This document shows positions 15,625-21,779 of a stretch of 30,787 nt of DNA, piece by piece; within the stretch, counting starts at the first letter, position 1, and every line of letters begins with the position of its first letter. The stretch lies in NCBI GenBank assembly GCA_958415625.1, contig CATYZI010000027.1, positions 1 to 30,787 on the forward strand, given 5' to 3'. The notes beneath the pieces are model-generated. The model searched no databases and had not been told where the DNA came from. It saw only the letters and a list, made by a program, of their open reading frames with translations. The position numbers and the translations under genes were made by a program. Source of the stretch: an uncultured Collinsella sp. Its GTDB lineage: Bacteria; Actinomycetota; Coriobacteriia; Coriobacteriales; Coriobacteriaceae.

Positions 15625-16215
15625 TTACGTTTTGATCGGCACGTCGAGCGGAAGCACTTCCCTAAAGCGGGAATCGCCCTCGCCCACGTCTACCAAGCAC
15701 CAGCGCTTGCGACGGTCGATCTTCTTTACACGGGCCTCTTGCCCCACCAAAGGCCCCTGCTCTATGTGCAGAACGCCGTCTTCTATGCGGGCTACGCTGT
15801 TGCGCACCACGCCGTCGTCGTCGAGCACGCTGCGGTACCAGTCCTGCGCATCGTCCGGCATGGGCGCATAGGCCCGCTCCCTGCTGCCGGCAATGCGACA
15901 GCCAAAGCTCAACTGGGCCAAAGCCTTGTCGAGTGTGGCGGCATCGCGCGTGGCGACGAAGAAATATTCCTTGTACATGGGTTTGGTTTGGAGCGACCAT
16001 GCACCGTCCCGCTTAAACCAGAACTCCTTTTGCATCACAAAAGCGTCCTGCATCAGATCGTGCGGAATAATGCGGCGGACCTTTTCGCAGGTCTCGCGCT
16101 CTTTACCAAGGGGGGTGTGGACCAGATACCAGCGGACGCGGCCGTGCTGGCTGTTGGCAGTAGCGCCACTAAAGGCACCGGGCAGCTGCTCTTGGCGCCG
16201 CATGGTCTGTTCCAT
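15625..16215 (-). CDS. NusG-paralogue antiterminator (LoaP/RfaH-like)
   Basis: A 196-residue specialised NusG. The NGN domain runs from about residue 27 (VRWYLVHTPLGKERETCEKVRRI) to 125, including KPMYKEYFFVA, which corresponds to the P-G-Y-V/I-F-V strand of NusG. A linker leads to a KOW-type domain with GPLVGQEARVKKIDRRKRWCLVDV (154-177). Known LoaP and RfaH proteins bind RNA polymerase at their target operon and prevent termination in long polysaccharide operons. Its place as first gene of a nine-gene polysaccharide operon fits that role. The start at 16215 follows GGGGGCGAG; an ATG at 16203 is a second option. It is not the housekeeping nusG, which normally lies with secE and rplK. Confidence 0.88.
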   Translation of the reverse strand: MEQTMRRQEQLPGAFSGATANSQHGRVRWYLVHTPLGKERETCEKVRRIIPHDLMQDAFVMQKEFWFKRDGAWSLQTKPMYKEYFFVATRDAATLDKALAQLSFGCRIAGSRERAYAPMPDDAQDWYRSVLDDDGVVRNSVARIEDGVLHIEQGPLVGQEARVKKIDRRKRWCLVDVGEGDSRFREVLPLDVPIKT

Positions 16216-16219
16216 CTCT

Positions 16220-16262
16220 CGCCCCCTTAACTTGCTCCGCGACGCACGCGGATGCAGGGGCG
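16220..16262 (-). promoter_or_regulatory. Leader hairpin covering the antiterminator ribosome-binding site
   Basis: Read leftward, CGCCCC (16262-16257) can pair with GGGGCG (16225-16220), and CCGCG (16251-16247) with CGCGG (16241-16237). The outer 3' arm is the Shine-Dalgarno region of the NusG-paralogue gene, four bases before its ATG. Formation would hide the ribosome-binding site. The same stretch carries AGCAAGTTAAGG (16236-16225), complementary to an arm of element B. Confidence 0.45.
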
Positions 16263-16305
16263 TTAAGAACAGGCTTCTCGCTCGCAGCTAGGCGCAGTCG
16301 CAAAA

Positions 16306-16427
16306 GTACAGGTTTTTGTAGAGGCGTATGGAGATGCACCCATTCGCGGCGCATTTTGTGCAATCTGGGAAAACGCGAGCAGTTTGCTCGTATAATGAAC
16401 TCCGTCGAAAGATACAAAAACCTGTAC
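16306..16427. repeat. 15-bp inverted repeat flanking a promoter-like region
   Basis: The 15 bases at 16306-16320 (GTACAGGTTTTTGTA) are the exact reverse complement of 16413-16427. The match continues outward as GCAAAA with a 2-nt gap, so each arm is about 21 nt. Between them lie a perfect TATAAT on the plus strand (16391-16396), a GAGCA/TGCTC hairpin (16377-16389), and on the minus strand TTGTAT-17 nt-TATACG, a weak candidate promoter for the polysaccharide operon. This may be a paired operator, or a long-range leader stem. Confidence 0.55.
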
Positions 16428-16442
16428 CTTTTTGCACAACAA

Positions 16443-16468
16443 AAAAGCCGCTCTAACCAGCGGCTTTT
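16443..16468 (-). terminator. Bidirectional intrinsic terminator behind glf-GT2
   Basis: A perfect 10-bp stem (16443-16452 with 16459-16468, core AGCCGCT/AGCGGCT) has a 6-nt loop. Leftward it ends in TTTTTTG, rightward in TTTTCTTC. It closes the glf-GT2 unit and would also end any rightward transcript from the TATAAT at 16391. Confidence 0.88.
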
Positions 16469-16514
16469 CTTCTATAGAGAACAAAAAAGGCGACATAAAG
16501 CGGGACATAGCAGA

Positions 16515-16623
16515 GGACCCCTGGTCCTTAACTTGATACGAGTTCCGCACGCAAAGGAGGCGCCAGTGGCGCCTCCGTCTTGCGCAGGACTGTTCGAAGT
16601 AGCAAGTTAAGGACCAGGGGACC
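16515..16623 (-). other. Element B: nested-hairpin 3'-UTR element
   Basis: A perfect 18-bp inverted repeat (16518-16535 with 16603-16620, extendable by two pairs past one mismatch) encloses an inner stem of 9 bp (16556-16564 with 16568-16576) prolonged by CGCAA/TTGCG (16550-16554 with 16580-16584). Read leftward, behind the GT2 gene, the 5' loop holds ACAGTCCTG and the 3' side CGTGCGGAACTCG, identical to element A. Its first outer pair lies 22 nt behind the GT2 stop and it precedes the terminator at 16443-16468, so it would be part of the mature 3' UTR. Confidence 0.85.
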
Positions 16624-16645
16624 CCGTTACCCGAGCATTTCTGTG

Positions 16646-17677
16646 CTAGTTGAATTTGAAGATCTTTGAGGCAAGATGGTATAGGCCAAGTGTGGTTTTG
16701 TCTCCGGCCCGTCCATGCAGGTTGGTAAAGAATCCGACCACGCCGTAGCGAGCGCGACGATACATGCGCTCGTCGTACTCCTTCAGGTCCTTCCACAGCG
16801 TCTTCAGGCGCTCATCGGCACAATCTTCCTCGGAAAGCTTGGTGAGCACCGAGCAAATCGCCATCATCATGGTGAAGTAGCCCATCATGTACGAACGCAG
16901 ACGCGAGGACTCAACGTCCTGGTACAGGTGGAACGATTCCATCATGATGCGCGTTACGCGGAACTGCTGACCCAGGCGCTTGACCATCGTGGCCTCATTG
17001 ACGCTCTGGCCCTCGCGACCGATAAAGTAGCGATAGAGGTCGATGTCGGCGTAGTACATGGTCTTGCAGCGCGGCAGCGGCACGTATGCGTAGATATTAT
17101 CCACGTAGAACGTGTGTGCCGGCATAGGCAGATTGGACTCGCGCAGTACATCGGTGCGATAGCACAGGCTGTGCATGAGCAGGTTCTGATCGGGACGGAA
17201 GTGCCCGATCTGGTCCCAAGAGAAAATCTTTTTGCGCGGCAGGGCAAACTTGTAGCCAATAGCGGTATGTGTGCCCTCGTAAACCTTCTCGTACACGTAG
17301 TTCGAGATAAACAGGTCGACGCGCTGGTCGCGCTCCTCAAAGCCACGCAGAATCGACAGCATAGTCGAAAGCGCCGCACCGTCGAGCCAGTCGTCCGAGT
17401 CAACGACCTTGTAATAGGTGCCCTGTGCCTCGCGCAGGCCCGAGAGGACGGCGATACCATGACCGCCATTCTCCTGGTGCACCGCGCGGATGATTCCGGG
17501 ATAACGGGCCTCCCACTCGTCGGCCTTGGCGGCCGTCTCGTCCTTGGAGCCGTCGTCCACCACGATAATCTCGATATCGGTGGCGTAATTGCTCCCCTCC
17601 AAGATGGAGGTGATGCAATGGTCCATGTCCTTAGCGGCGTTATACGAGGGAATACCGAATGTTATGACTTTATGCAT
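16646..17677 (-). CDS. Glycosyltransferase, family 2
   Basis: A GT-A-fold glycosyltransferase of 343 residues. The first 110 residues hold FGIPSYNAAKDMDHCITSIL, IIVVDDGSKDETAAKADEW, GGHGIAVLSGLREAQGTYYKVVDSDDWLD with the metal-binding DSDD, and HQENGG, all classical GT2 signs. The rest, about 230 residues, holds aromatic-rich segments without obvious membrane helices. The ATG at 17677 begins the conserved region and overlaps the glf reading frame by 8 bases; an ATG at 17695 is possible. The close coupling with glf raises the possibility of galactofuranosyl transfer, but the sequence itself does not prove the donor. It forms a separate operon from the polysaccharide cluster, with its own terminator. 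Confidence 0.87.
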   Translation of the reverse strand: MHKVITFGIPSYNAAKDMDHCITSILEGSNYATDIEIIVVDDGSKDETAAKADEWEARYPGIIRAVHQENGGHGIAVLSGLREAQGTYYKVVDSDDWLDGAALSTMLSILRGFEERDQRVDLFISNYVYEKVYEGTHTAIGYKFALPRKKIFSWDQIGHFRPDQNLLMHSLCYRTDVLRESNLPMPAHTFYVDNIYAYVPLPRCKTMYYADIDLYRYFIGREGQSVNEATMVKRLGQQFRVTRIMMESFHLYQDVESSRLRSYMMGYFTMMMAICSVLTKLSEEDCADERLKTLWKDLKEYDERMYRRARYGVVGFFTNLHGRAGDKTTLGLYHLASKIFKFN

Positions 17678-18872
17678 GGCAGGCGATAATCTCATCCGAA
17701 AGATCGAGGGCGGAATTGGTCACGGCATCCATATCGTAGTAACGATACTCGGCCAGACGACCCACCGGGTGGAAGTTTGTCAGGTTCTGGACGCGCTCAA
17801 GATAGCGCTCATAGAGCTCACGGTTCTCGGGCTCAAGAATGGCGTAATACGGCGTCTCGCCCGAGCCGGGCGTATAGGCCTTGGAGTACTCCTTCATGAT
17901 GGTGGTCTTGCCGGGCAGGACCTGACCAGTCATGTTCTTGAACTCGGTAATGCGCGTGTAGTCCTCGCTCGTGGTGTAGTTGACGGTGCCCACGGGCTGG
18001 AACTGATCCATATCGAGCGTCTCGAACTTCATGTCGAGCGTACGGTACGGAAGAGCGCCCAGGTCGAGGTTGAACAGCTCATCGAGCGGACCGGTATAAA
18101 CGATCTCGCCGCCGTAGGCCTTGCCACCGATCTTGACGGTGGTCTCGTCGATCTCAAAGAGATCGCGGGCGTCCACGTCGCAGAACACGTCGATCAGGTC
18201 GTGGTCGAGCATATGCTCGAACAACGCCGTGTAGCCGTCCTGCGGCATACCCTGGAAGGGAGCCTGCGGGAAGTAGCGGTCATCATCGCCCACAAAGATG
18301 GGAACGCGGCCGGTGATCGAGGGGTCGATCTGATCGGGCGTCTGGCCCCACTGCTTCATGGTGTAATGCAAAAAGACGTTCTCGTAGACGTAATCGGCGA
18401 CCTCGGCAAGATCCGGGTCGTTCTTCTTACGCAGCTCCATGATGGGCACCTTGACATCCTTGCCAAAGGTCTCCACGAGCTTCTGATACAGCTCCTCGCC
18501 GCGCTCGTCACCAAAGGCGAGCTTGAGACTCGCATGGTTGAAAGGCACGGGCATAAGGGTACCGTTGATGTTGGCGAGCACCTTGTGCTGATAATCCGTC
18601 CACTTGGTAAAGCGCGACAGGAAATTATGCACACGCTCGTTAAAGGTGTGATAGATATGCGGACCGTACTCGTGGATCAGGATTCCGGCCTCGTCAGTGC
18701 AGTCATAGGCATTGCCCGCAATGTGGCTACGGCGCTCCAAAACGGCAACACGATAGCCGATAGTCTCGGCAAGACGGCGGGCGCAAACGGCACCGGCATA
18801 TCCAGCACCGACGACAATCATGTCGTACGCGCCGGCGTTAAAGCCTTCAGGCAGGCCTGAGGTAATCTGCAT
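17670..18872 (-). CDS. glf: UDP-galactopyranose mutase
   Basis: A flavoenzyme converting UDP-galactopyranose to UDP-galactofuranose, precursor of galactofuranose in cell-surface glycans. The 400-residue protein has the FAD-binding VVGAGYAGAVCARRLAE near residue 20, VLERRSHIAGNAYD, YGPHIYHTFNERVHNFLSRF, and the C-terminal YYDMDAVTNSALDLSD typical of the family, plus MKQWGQTPDQIDPSI in the middle. About 15 residues precede the usual start. ATG 18872 has AAGGAG six bases upstream. The first gene of a two-gene unit with the GT2 gene, divergent from pta. Confidence 0.96.
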   Translation of the reverse strand: MQITSGLPEGFNAGAYDMIVVGAGYAGAVCARRLAETIGYRVAVLERRSHIAGNAYDCTDEAGILIHEYGPHIYHTFNERVHNFLSRFTKWTDYQHKVLANINGTLMPVPFNHASLKLAFGDERGEELYQKLVETFGKDVKVPIMELRKKNDPDLAEVADYVYENVFLHYTMKQWGQTPDQIDPSITGRVPIFVGDDDRYFPQAPFQGMPQDGYTALFEHMLDHDLIDVFCDVDARDLFEIDETTVKIGGKAYGGEIVYTGPLDELFNLDLGALPYRTLDMKFETLDMDQFQPVGTVNYTTSEDYTRITEFKNMTGQVLPGKTTIMKEYSKAYTPGSGETPYYAILEPENRELYERYLERVQNLTNFHPVGRLAEYRYYDMDAVTNSALDLSDEIIACHA

Positions 18873-18950
18873 CGATACTCCTTGTCAAAAGCCACGGGCT
18901 CGTTAGCTGGGCTTTTCTCGAACATTCTTCGAGACATATTTATCAGAGCG

Positions 18951-18976
18951 ATTATAGCGCTAATGCGTCCTATAAT
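18951..18976. promoter_or_regulatory. Divergent glf/pta promoter region
   Basis: A perfect TATAAT stands on the plus strand at 18971-18976 (toward pta) and another on the minus strand at 18956-18951 (toward glf), 14 bp apart, so polymerases could not occupy both at once. Neither has a convincing -35. Nearby CTCGAA-5-TTCGAG (18917-18933) is a palindrome on the glf side. In the pta leader, ACCCGCT/AGCGGGT (19032-19048) forms a 7-bp hairpin followed by only a short T-run. Confidence 0.45.
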
Positions 18977-19103
18977 GAGCTTGCCACACAAGGAAAGCTC
19001 AAGCACAGCGGCGAACATAATTGAAAGGTAGACCCGCTAGCAGCGGGTTTATTCGTGAACAGCCGGGCGCCTGGAGCTTAGCGAAACGCTTGTAAGGAGT
19101 AAC

Positions 19104-20084
19104 ATGAGCGATTTCCTAAACCGTATGAAGTCTGCCGCCAAGGCCGACCTTAAGACCATCGTCCTGCCCGAGGGCGAGGATCCGCGCACCATCGTCGCGG
19201 CCAACAAGATCATCGAGGAAGGCCTGGCCAACATCGTCATCCTGGGCGATCCCAACGAGATCAACGTTCCCGGCGCCACCGTCATCGACCCGCGCAATGC
19301 CGAGAAGCACGAGGAGTACGCACAGAAGTTTGCCGAGCTCCGCGCCAAGAAGGGCGTTACCATCGAGCAGGCTCGCGCCCAGGTGATGGACGCCACCTAC
19401 TTTGGCACCATGATGGTCAAGATGGGCGACGCCGACGGCCTGGTCTCCGGCGCCTGCCACTCCACCGCCGACACCCTGCGCCCCGCGCTTCAGATCCTCA
19501 AGACCGCCCCGGGCACCAAGCTGGTCTCGGCCTTCTTCGTGATGTGCACCGACACCCCGCAGTTCGGCACCGACGGCACGCTGATCTTCGCCGACTGCGG
19601 CCTCAACATCAACCCGTCCTCCGACGAGCTCTCCGAGATCGCCATCGCCTCCGCTCACTCCTGGTCCACCTTCATGGGCAATGTTGAGCCGCACGTGGCC
19701 ATGCTCTCCTACTCCACCATGGGCTCCGCCGGCGGCGAGGTCGCCAAGAAGGTCCAGGAGGCCGTGAAGTTCTGCAAGGAGAAGGCTCCTGAGCTCGCCA
19801 TCGACGGCGACCTGCAGCTCGATGCCGCTATCGTCCCCACCGTCGCCCAGCTCAAGGCTCCCGGCTCCTCTGTCGCCGGCAAGGCCAACGTGCTCGTGTT
19901 CCCCGACCTCGAGGCCGGCAACATCGGCTACAAGCTGGTCCAGCGCTTCGCTGGCGCCGACGCTTACGGCCCCATCCTGCAGGGCATCGCCAAGCCGGTC
20001 AACGACCTGTCGCGCGGCTGCTCTGCCGACGACATCGTGGGTGTCGTAGCCATCACCGCCGTCCAGGCTCAGATGGCTGAGTAG
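19104..20084 (+). CDS. pta: Phosphate acetyltransferase
   Basis: It interconverts acetyl-CoA and phosphate with acetyl-phosphate and CoA, feeding acetate kinase for ATP production in fermentation. The product has 326 residues, the short form without the N-terminal regulatory domains of E. coli Pta. Visible conserved parts are LKTIVLPEGEDPRTIVAANKI at the start, DGLVSGACHSTADTLRPALQI, AHSWSTFMGNVEPHVAMLSYSTMGSAGG, DGDLQLDAAIVPTVAQLKAPGS and FPDLEAGNIGYKLVQRFAGADAYGPILQGIAKPVNDLSRGCSADDIVGVVAITAVQA. AAGGAG precedes ATG 19104. Codon use is extremely biased to C-ending codons, as in highly expressed genes. Element C starts 15 nt behind the stop, and the acetate kinase gene converges from the other side. 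Confidence 0.97.
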   Translation: MSDFLNRMKSAAKADLKTIVLPEGEDPRTIVAANKIIEEGLANIVILGDPNEINVPGATVIDPRNAEKHEEYAQKFAELRAKKGVTIEQARAQVMDATYFGTMMVKMGDADGLVSGACHSTADTLRPALQILKTAPGTKLVSAFFVMCTDTPQFGTDGTLIFADCGLNINPSSDELSEIAIASAHSWSTFMGNVEPHVAMLSYSTMGSAGGEVAKKVQEAVKFCKEKAPELAIDGDLQLDAAIVPTVAQLKAPGSSVAGKANVLVFPDLEAGNIGYKLVQRFAGADAYGPILQGIAKPVNDLSRGCSADDIVGVVAITAVQAQMAE

Positions 20085-20099
20085 CGGACGCACTCGCCC

Positions 20100-20230
20100 G
20101 AAGGCCGTACGGGCTAACCCCTGAAAACGTCCTCGACCAATGAAACGCCCCCGTTCTGCTCCTTCGGAGCTACGAACGGGGGCGTTTCTGGTCTGCGGAA
20201 TGTTTTCAGGGGTTAGCCCGTACGGCCTTC
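20100..20230 (+). other. Element C: nested-hairpin 3'-UTR element
   Basis: A perfect 29-bp inverted repeat (20100-20128 with 20202-20230) encloses an inner stem of 15 bp (20142-20156 with 20174-20188), lengthened outward by GACCA/TGGTC (20135-20139 with 20189-20193) and inward by GCTCC/GGAGC (20158-20162 with 20166-20170). The two unpaired sides between outer and inner stem are GTCCTC (20129-20134) and TGCGGAAT (20194-20201), the same cores as in elements A and B. Arms share nothing with those of A and B. No T-run follows; a conventional hairpin terminator comes at 20381-20414. Confidence 0.85.
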
Positions 20231-20370
20231 TACTGCTACGAAGCATTCAGGGCATCTGGAGTGGACGGCGGCTTGGCTACGAGCTGGGGCTGAGGATCTG
20301 AATGGATGGGTGTCGTTGCTGGGAGCGCAGGCGTTACTGGTGATGATCACTTTGGGACTGGAATTTCCGC
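20231..20370. other. Gap without recognisable gene
   Basis: Between element C and the ackA terminator no start with a ribosome-binding site and no repeat is seen. A minus-strand frame stays open for about 40 codons but its peptide is not protein-like. Confidence 0.45.
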
Positions 20371-20374
20371 CTGC

Positions 20375-20414
20375 TAGCAAAAAGGCCTCCTGAGCTGCTG
20401 CTCAGGAGGCCTTT
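20375..20414 (-). terminator. Intrinsic terminator of the first acetate kinase gene
   Basis: A perfect 14-bp stem (20381-20394 with 20401-20414) has the loop CTGCTG. Leftward it runs into TTTTTGCT, 22 nt behind the ackA stop. Rightward it ends in TTTCGTTC, so it may also catch transcripts from pta. Confidence 0.9.
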
Positions 20415-20436
20415 CGTTCAATCGCAAGCGAACGCA

Positions 20437-21615
20437 CTAGTTATTCGCGGTCAGACGCTCGACGTCGTGGGCGATCATGTATTCCTCGTCGGTGGGGATG
20501 ACCATGACCGTGACGGCGGAACCGGCGGCGCTGATGACCTGCGGGCCGTTACCCACGGCCTCGCGGTTCTTGTTGTTGTCGATGCGCACGCCCAGCCACT
20601 CGAAGCAGTCGCAGAAAGCCTTGCGGATCGACCAGTCGTTCTCGCCGATGCCGGCGGTAAAGGTGATGGTGTCCACGCCCGCCATAGAAGCGATCATGGA
20701 GCCGGCCTGCTGCATGGCCTTGTAGGCGAACATATCGAAGGCGAGCAGGCAGCGCTCGTCGCCCTCGGAGGCGCGCGTACGGATGTCACGGGCGTCGTTG
20801 GAGATGCCAGAGATGGCAAGCAGACCAGACTGCTTGTTCATCATGTCATCGACTTCCTGGTAGCTGTAGCCGCCCTCGCGCTGCAGGTAGCACACGGTAG
20901 CCGGGTCAATGGAACCACAACGGGTGCCCATCATCAGGCCGTCGAGCGGCGTGAGGCCCATCGTGGTATCGCGGCACACGCCGTCCTCAATGGCGGCGAG
21001 CGAAGCGCCGTTGCCCAGATGACACGAAAGCAGACGGTGGCAGCGCGAACCCAGGATCTCCTTGGCCATCATCCACTCATAGCGGTGGCTTGTGCCGTGG
21101 GCGCCGTACTTGCGCACGTGATACTTGTCACACACGCCCTTGGGCAGGGCGTAGGTGTAGGCGACCTCGGGCATAGTCATGTGGAACGAGGTGTCGAAGA
21201 CGGCCACGTTGGGCAGCTCCGGATACTTCTCGCGACAATACTCGATTGCCGCCGCCTCGCCGTAGTTGTGCAGCGGAGCAAGCGGTGCCACCTCGAGGAT
21301 CTTAGCCATGACCTCATCGTCGACGACCGCGGAATCGTCAAAGTACCAGCCACCCTGAACAATACGATGCCCAATGCCATCGATCGTAAAGTCGGTCTTC
21401 TCGAGCTCCTCGAGCACACGTGCGATAGCCGAACGGTGGTCCGGGAAGGGGACCTCCTCGGTTTGCTTGGCGCCACCGTTCTCGGAGTGGCCAAAGATGC
21501 CCATGTCCGAACCGATACGTTCGCAGTTGCCCTTGGCGAAAACCTCGCGGGTATCGGTATCCAAAAGCTGATATTTAAGGCTTGAGCTACCGGCGTTGAC
21601 AACAAGTACGTTCAT
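20437..21615 (-). CDS. ackA: Acetate kinase
   Basis: It makes acetate and ATP from acetyl-phosphate and ADP. The 392-residue ASKHA-fold protein keeps all expected motifs: VNAGSSSLKYQ with Asn7, GHRIVQGG with Arg84, FDTSFH with Asp141 and His145, HGTSHRY with His173 and His177, CHLGNGASL with His199 and Asn202, GTRCGSIDP with Arg232, TAGIGEND, and IPTDEEYMIA with the conserved Glu. AAGGAG lies five to six bases before ATG 21615. It converges with pta and lies downstream of a second, similar kinase gene, with a terminator between the two, so each probably has its own promoter. This is the canonical copy of the pair. Confidence 0.97.
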   Translation of the reverse strand: MNVLVVNAGSSSLKYQLLDTDTREVFAKGNCERIGSDMGIFGHSENGGAKQTEEVPFPDHRSAIARVLEELEKTDFTIDGIGHRIVQGGWYFDDSAVVDDEVMAKILEVAPLAPLHNYGEAAAIEYCREKYPELPNVAVFDTSFHMTMPEVAYTYALPKGVCDKYHVRKYGAHGTSHRYEWMMAKEILGSRCHRLLSCHLGNGASLAAIEDGVCRDTTMGLTPLDGLMMGTRCGSIDPATVCYLQREGGYSYQEVDDMMNKQSGLLAISGISNDARDIRTRASEGDERCLLAFDMFAYKAMQQAGSMIASMAGVDTITFTAGIGENDWSIRKAFCDCFEWLGVRIDNNKNREAVGNGPQVISAAGSAVTVMVIPTDEEYMIAHDVERLTANN

Positions 21616-21666
21616 GAGACTCCTTTGCAGTGCGATACGGTCGGCGCAGACCCCTTAAGGCGGCCG

Positions 21667-21699
21667 CATGTTAATAAGAAGTTATCACATTTTAATAAA
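21667..21699 (-). promoter_or_regulatory. Paired direct repeats upstream of ackA
   Basis: CATGTTAATAAG (21667-21678) is repeated as CATTTTAATAAA (21688-21699), 10 of 12 identical, with a 21-bp period, about two helical turns. They lie 52-84 bp upstream of the start in an AT-rich patch where the promoter is expected. A dimeric or cooperative regulator site is a possible reading. Confidence 0.35.
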
Positions 21700-21728
21700 T
21701 AACTATCAGGCATATCGCCCAACGAGCA

Positions 21729-21768
21729 CAAAAGAGGGGCCGAACGGCGCTCGGTCGTCCAGCCCCTC
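21729..21768 (-). terminator. Intrinsic terminator of the second acetate kinase gene
   Basis: GAGGGGC (21734-21740) pairs with GCCCCTC (21762-21768), and an inner CCGA/TCGG stem is possible. Leftward it ends in TTTTGTG, only 12 nt behind the stop; rightward in CCCCTTTTGC. Confidence 0.8.
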
Positions 21769-21779
21769 CCCTTTTGCAA

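Noticed and set aside
16169..16417. Minus-strand frame of 82 codons before the antiterminator gene
   Set aside because: Runs through the inverted repeat and leader hairpin, overlaps the antiterminator start out of frame, and has no protein-like pattern.
17589..18860. Plus-strand open frame of 423 codons opposite glf
   Set aside because: Antisense shadow. The minus-strand gene has all UDP-galactopyranose mutase motifs; similar long shadows lie opposite both acetate kinase genes and pta.
18917..18933. CTCGAA-CATTC-TTCGAG as an actinobacterial LexA box
   Set aside because: Spacing and the central bases do not fit TCGAAC-N4-GTTCGA, and neither neighbouring gene is an expected SOS target.
6758..20230. 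Elements A-C as copies of an insertion sequence or MITE
   Set aside because: Their arms share no sequence, there is no transposase and no target-site duplication was seen. Only the loop motifs are common.
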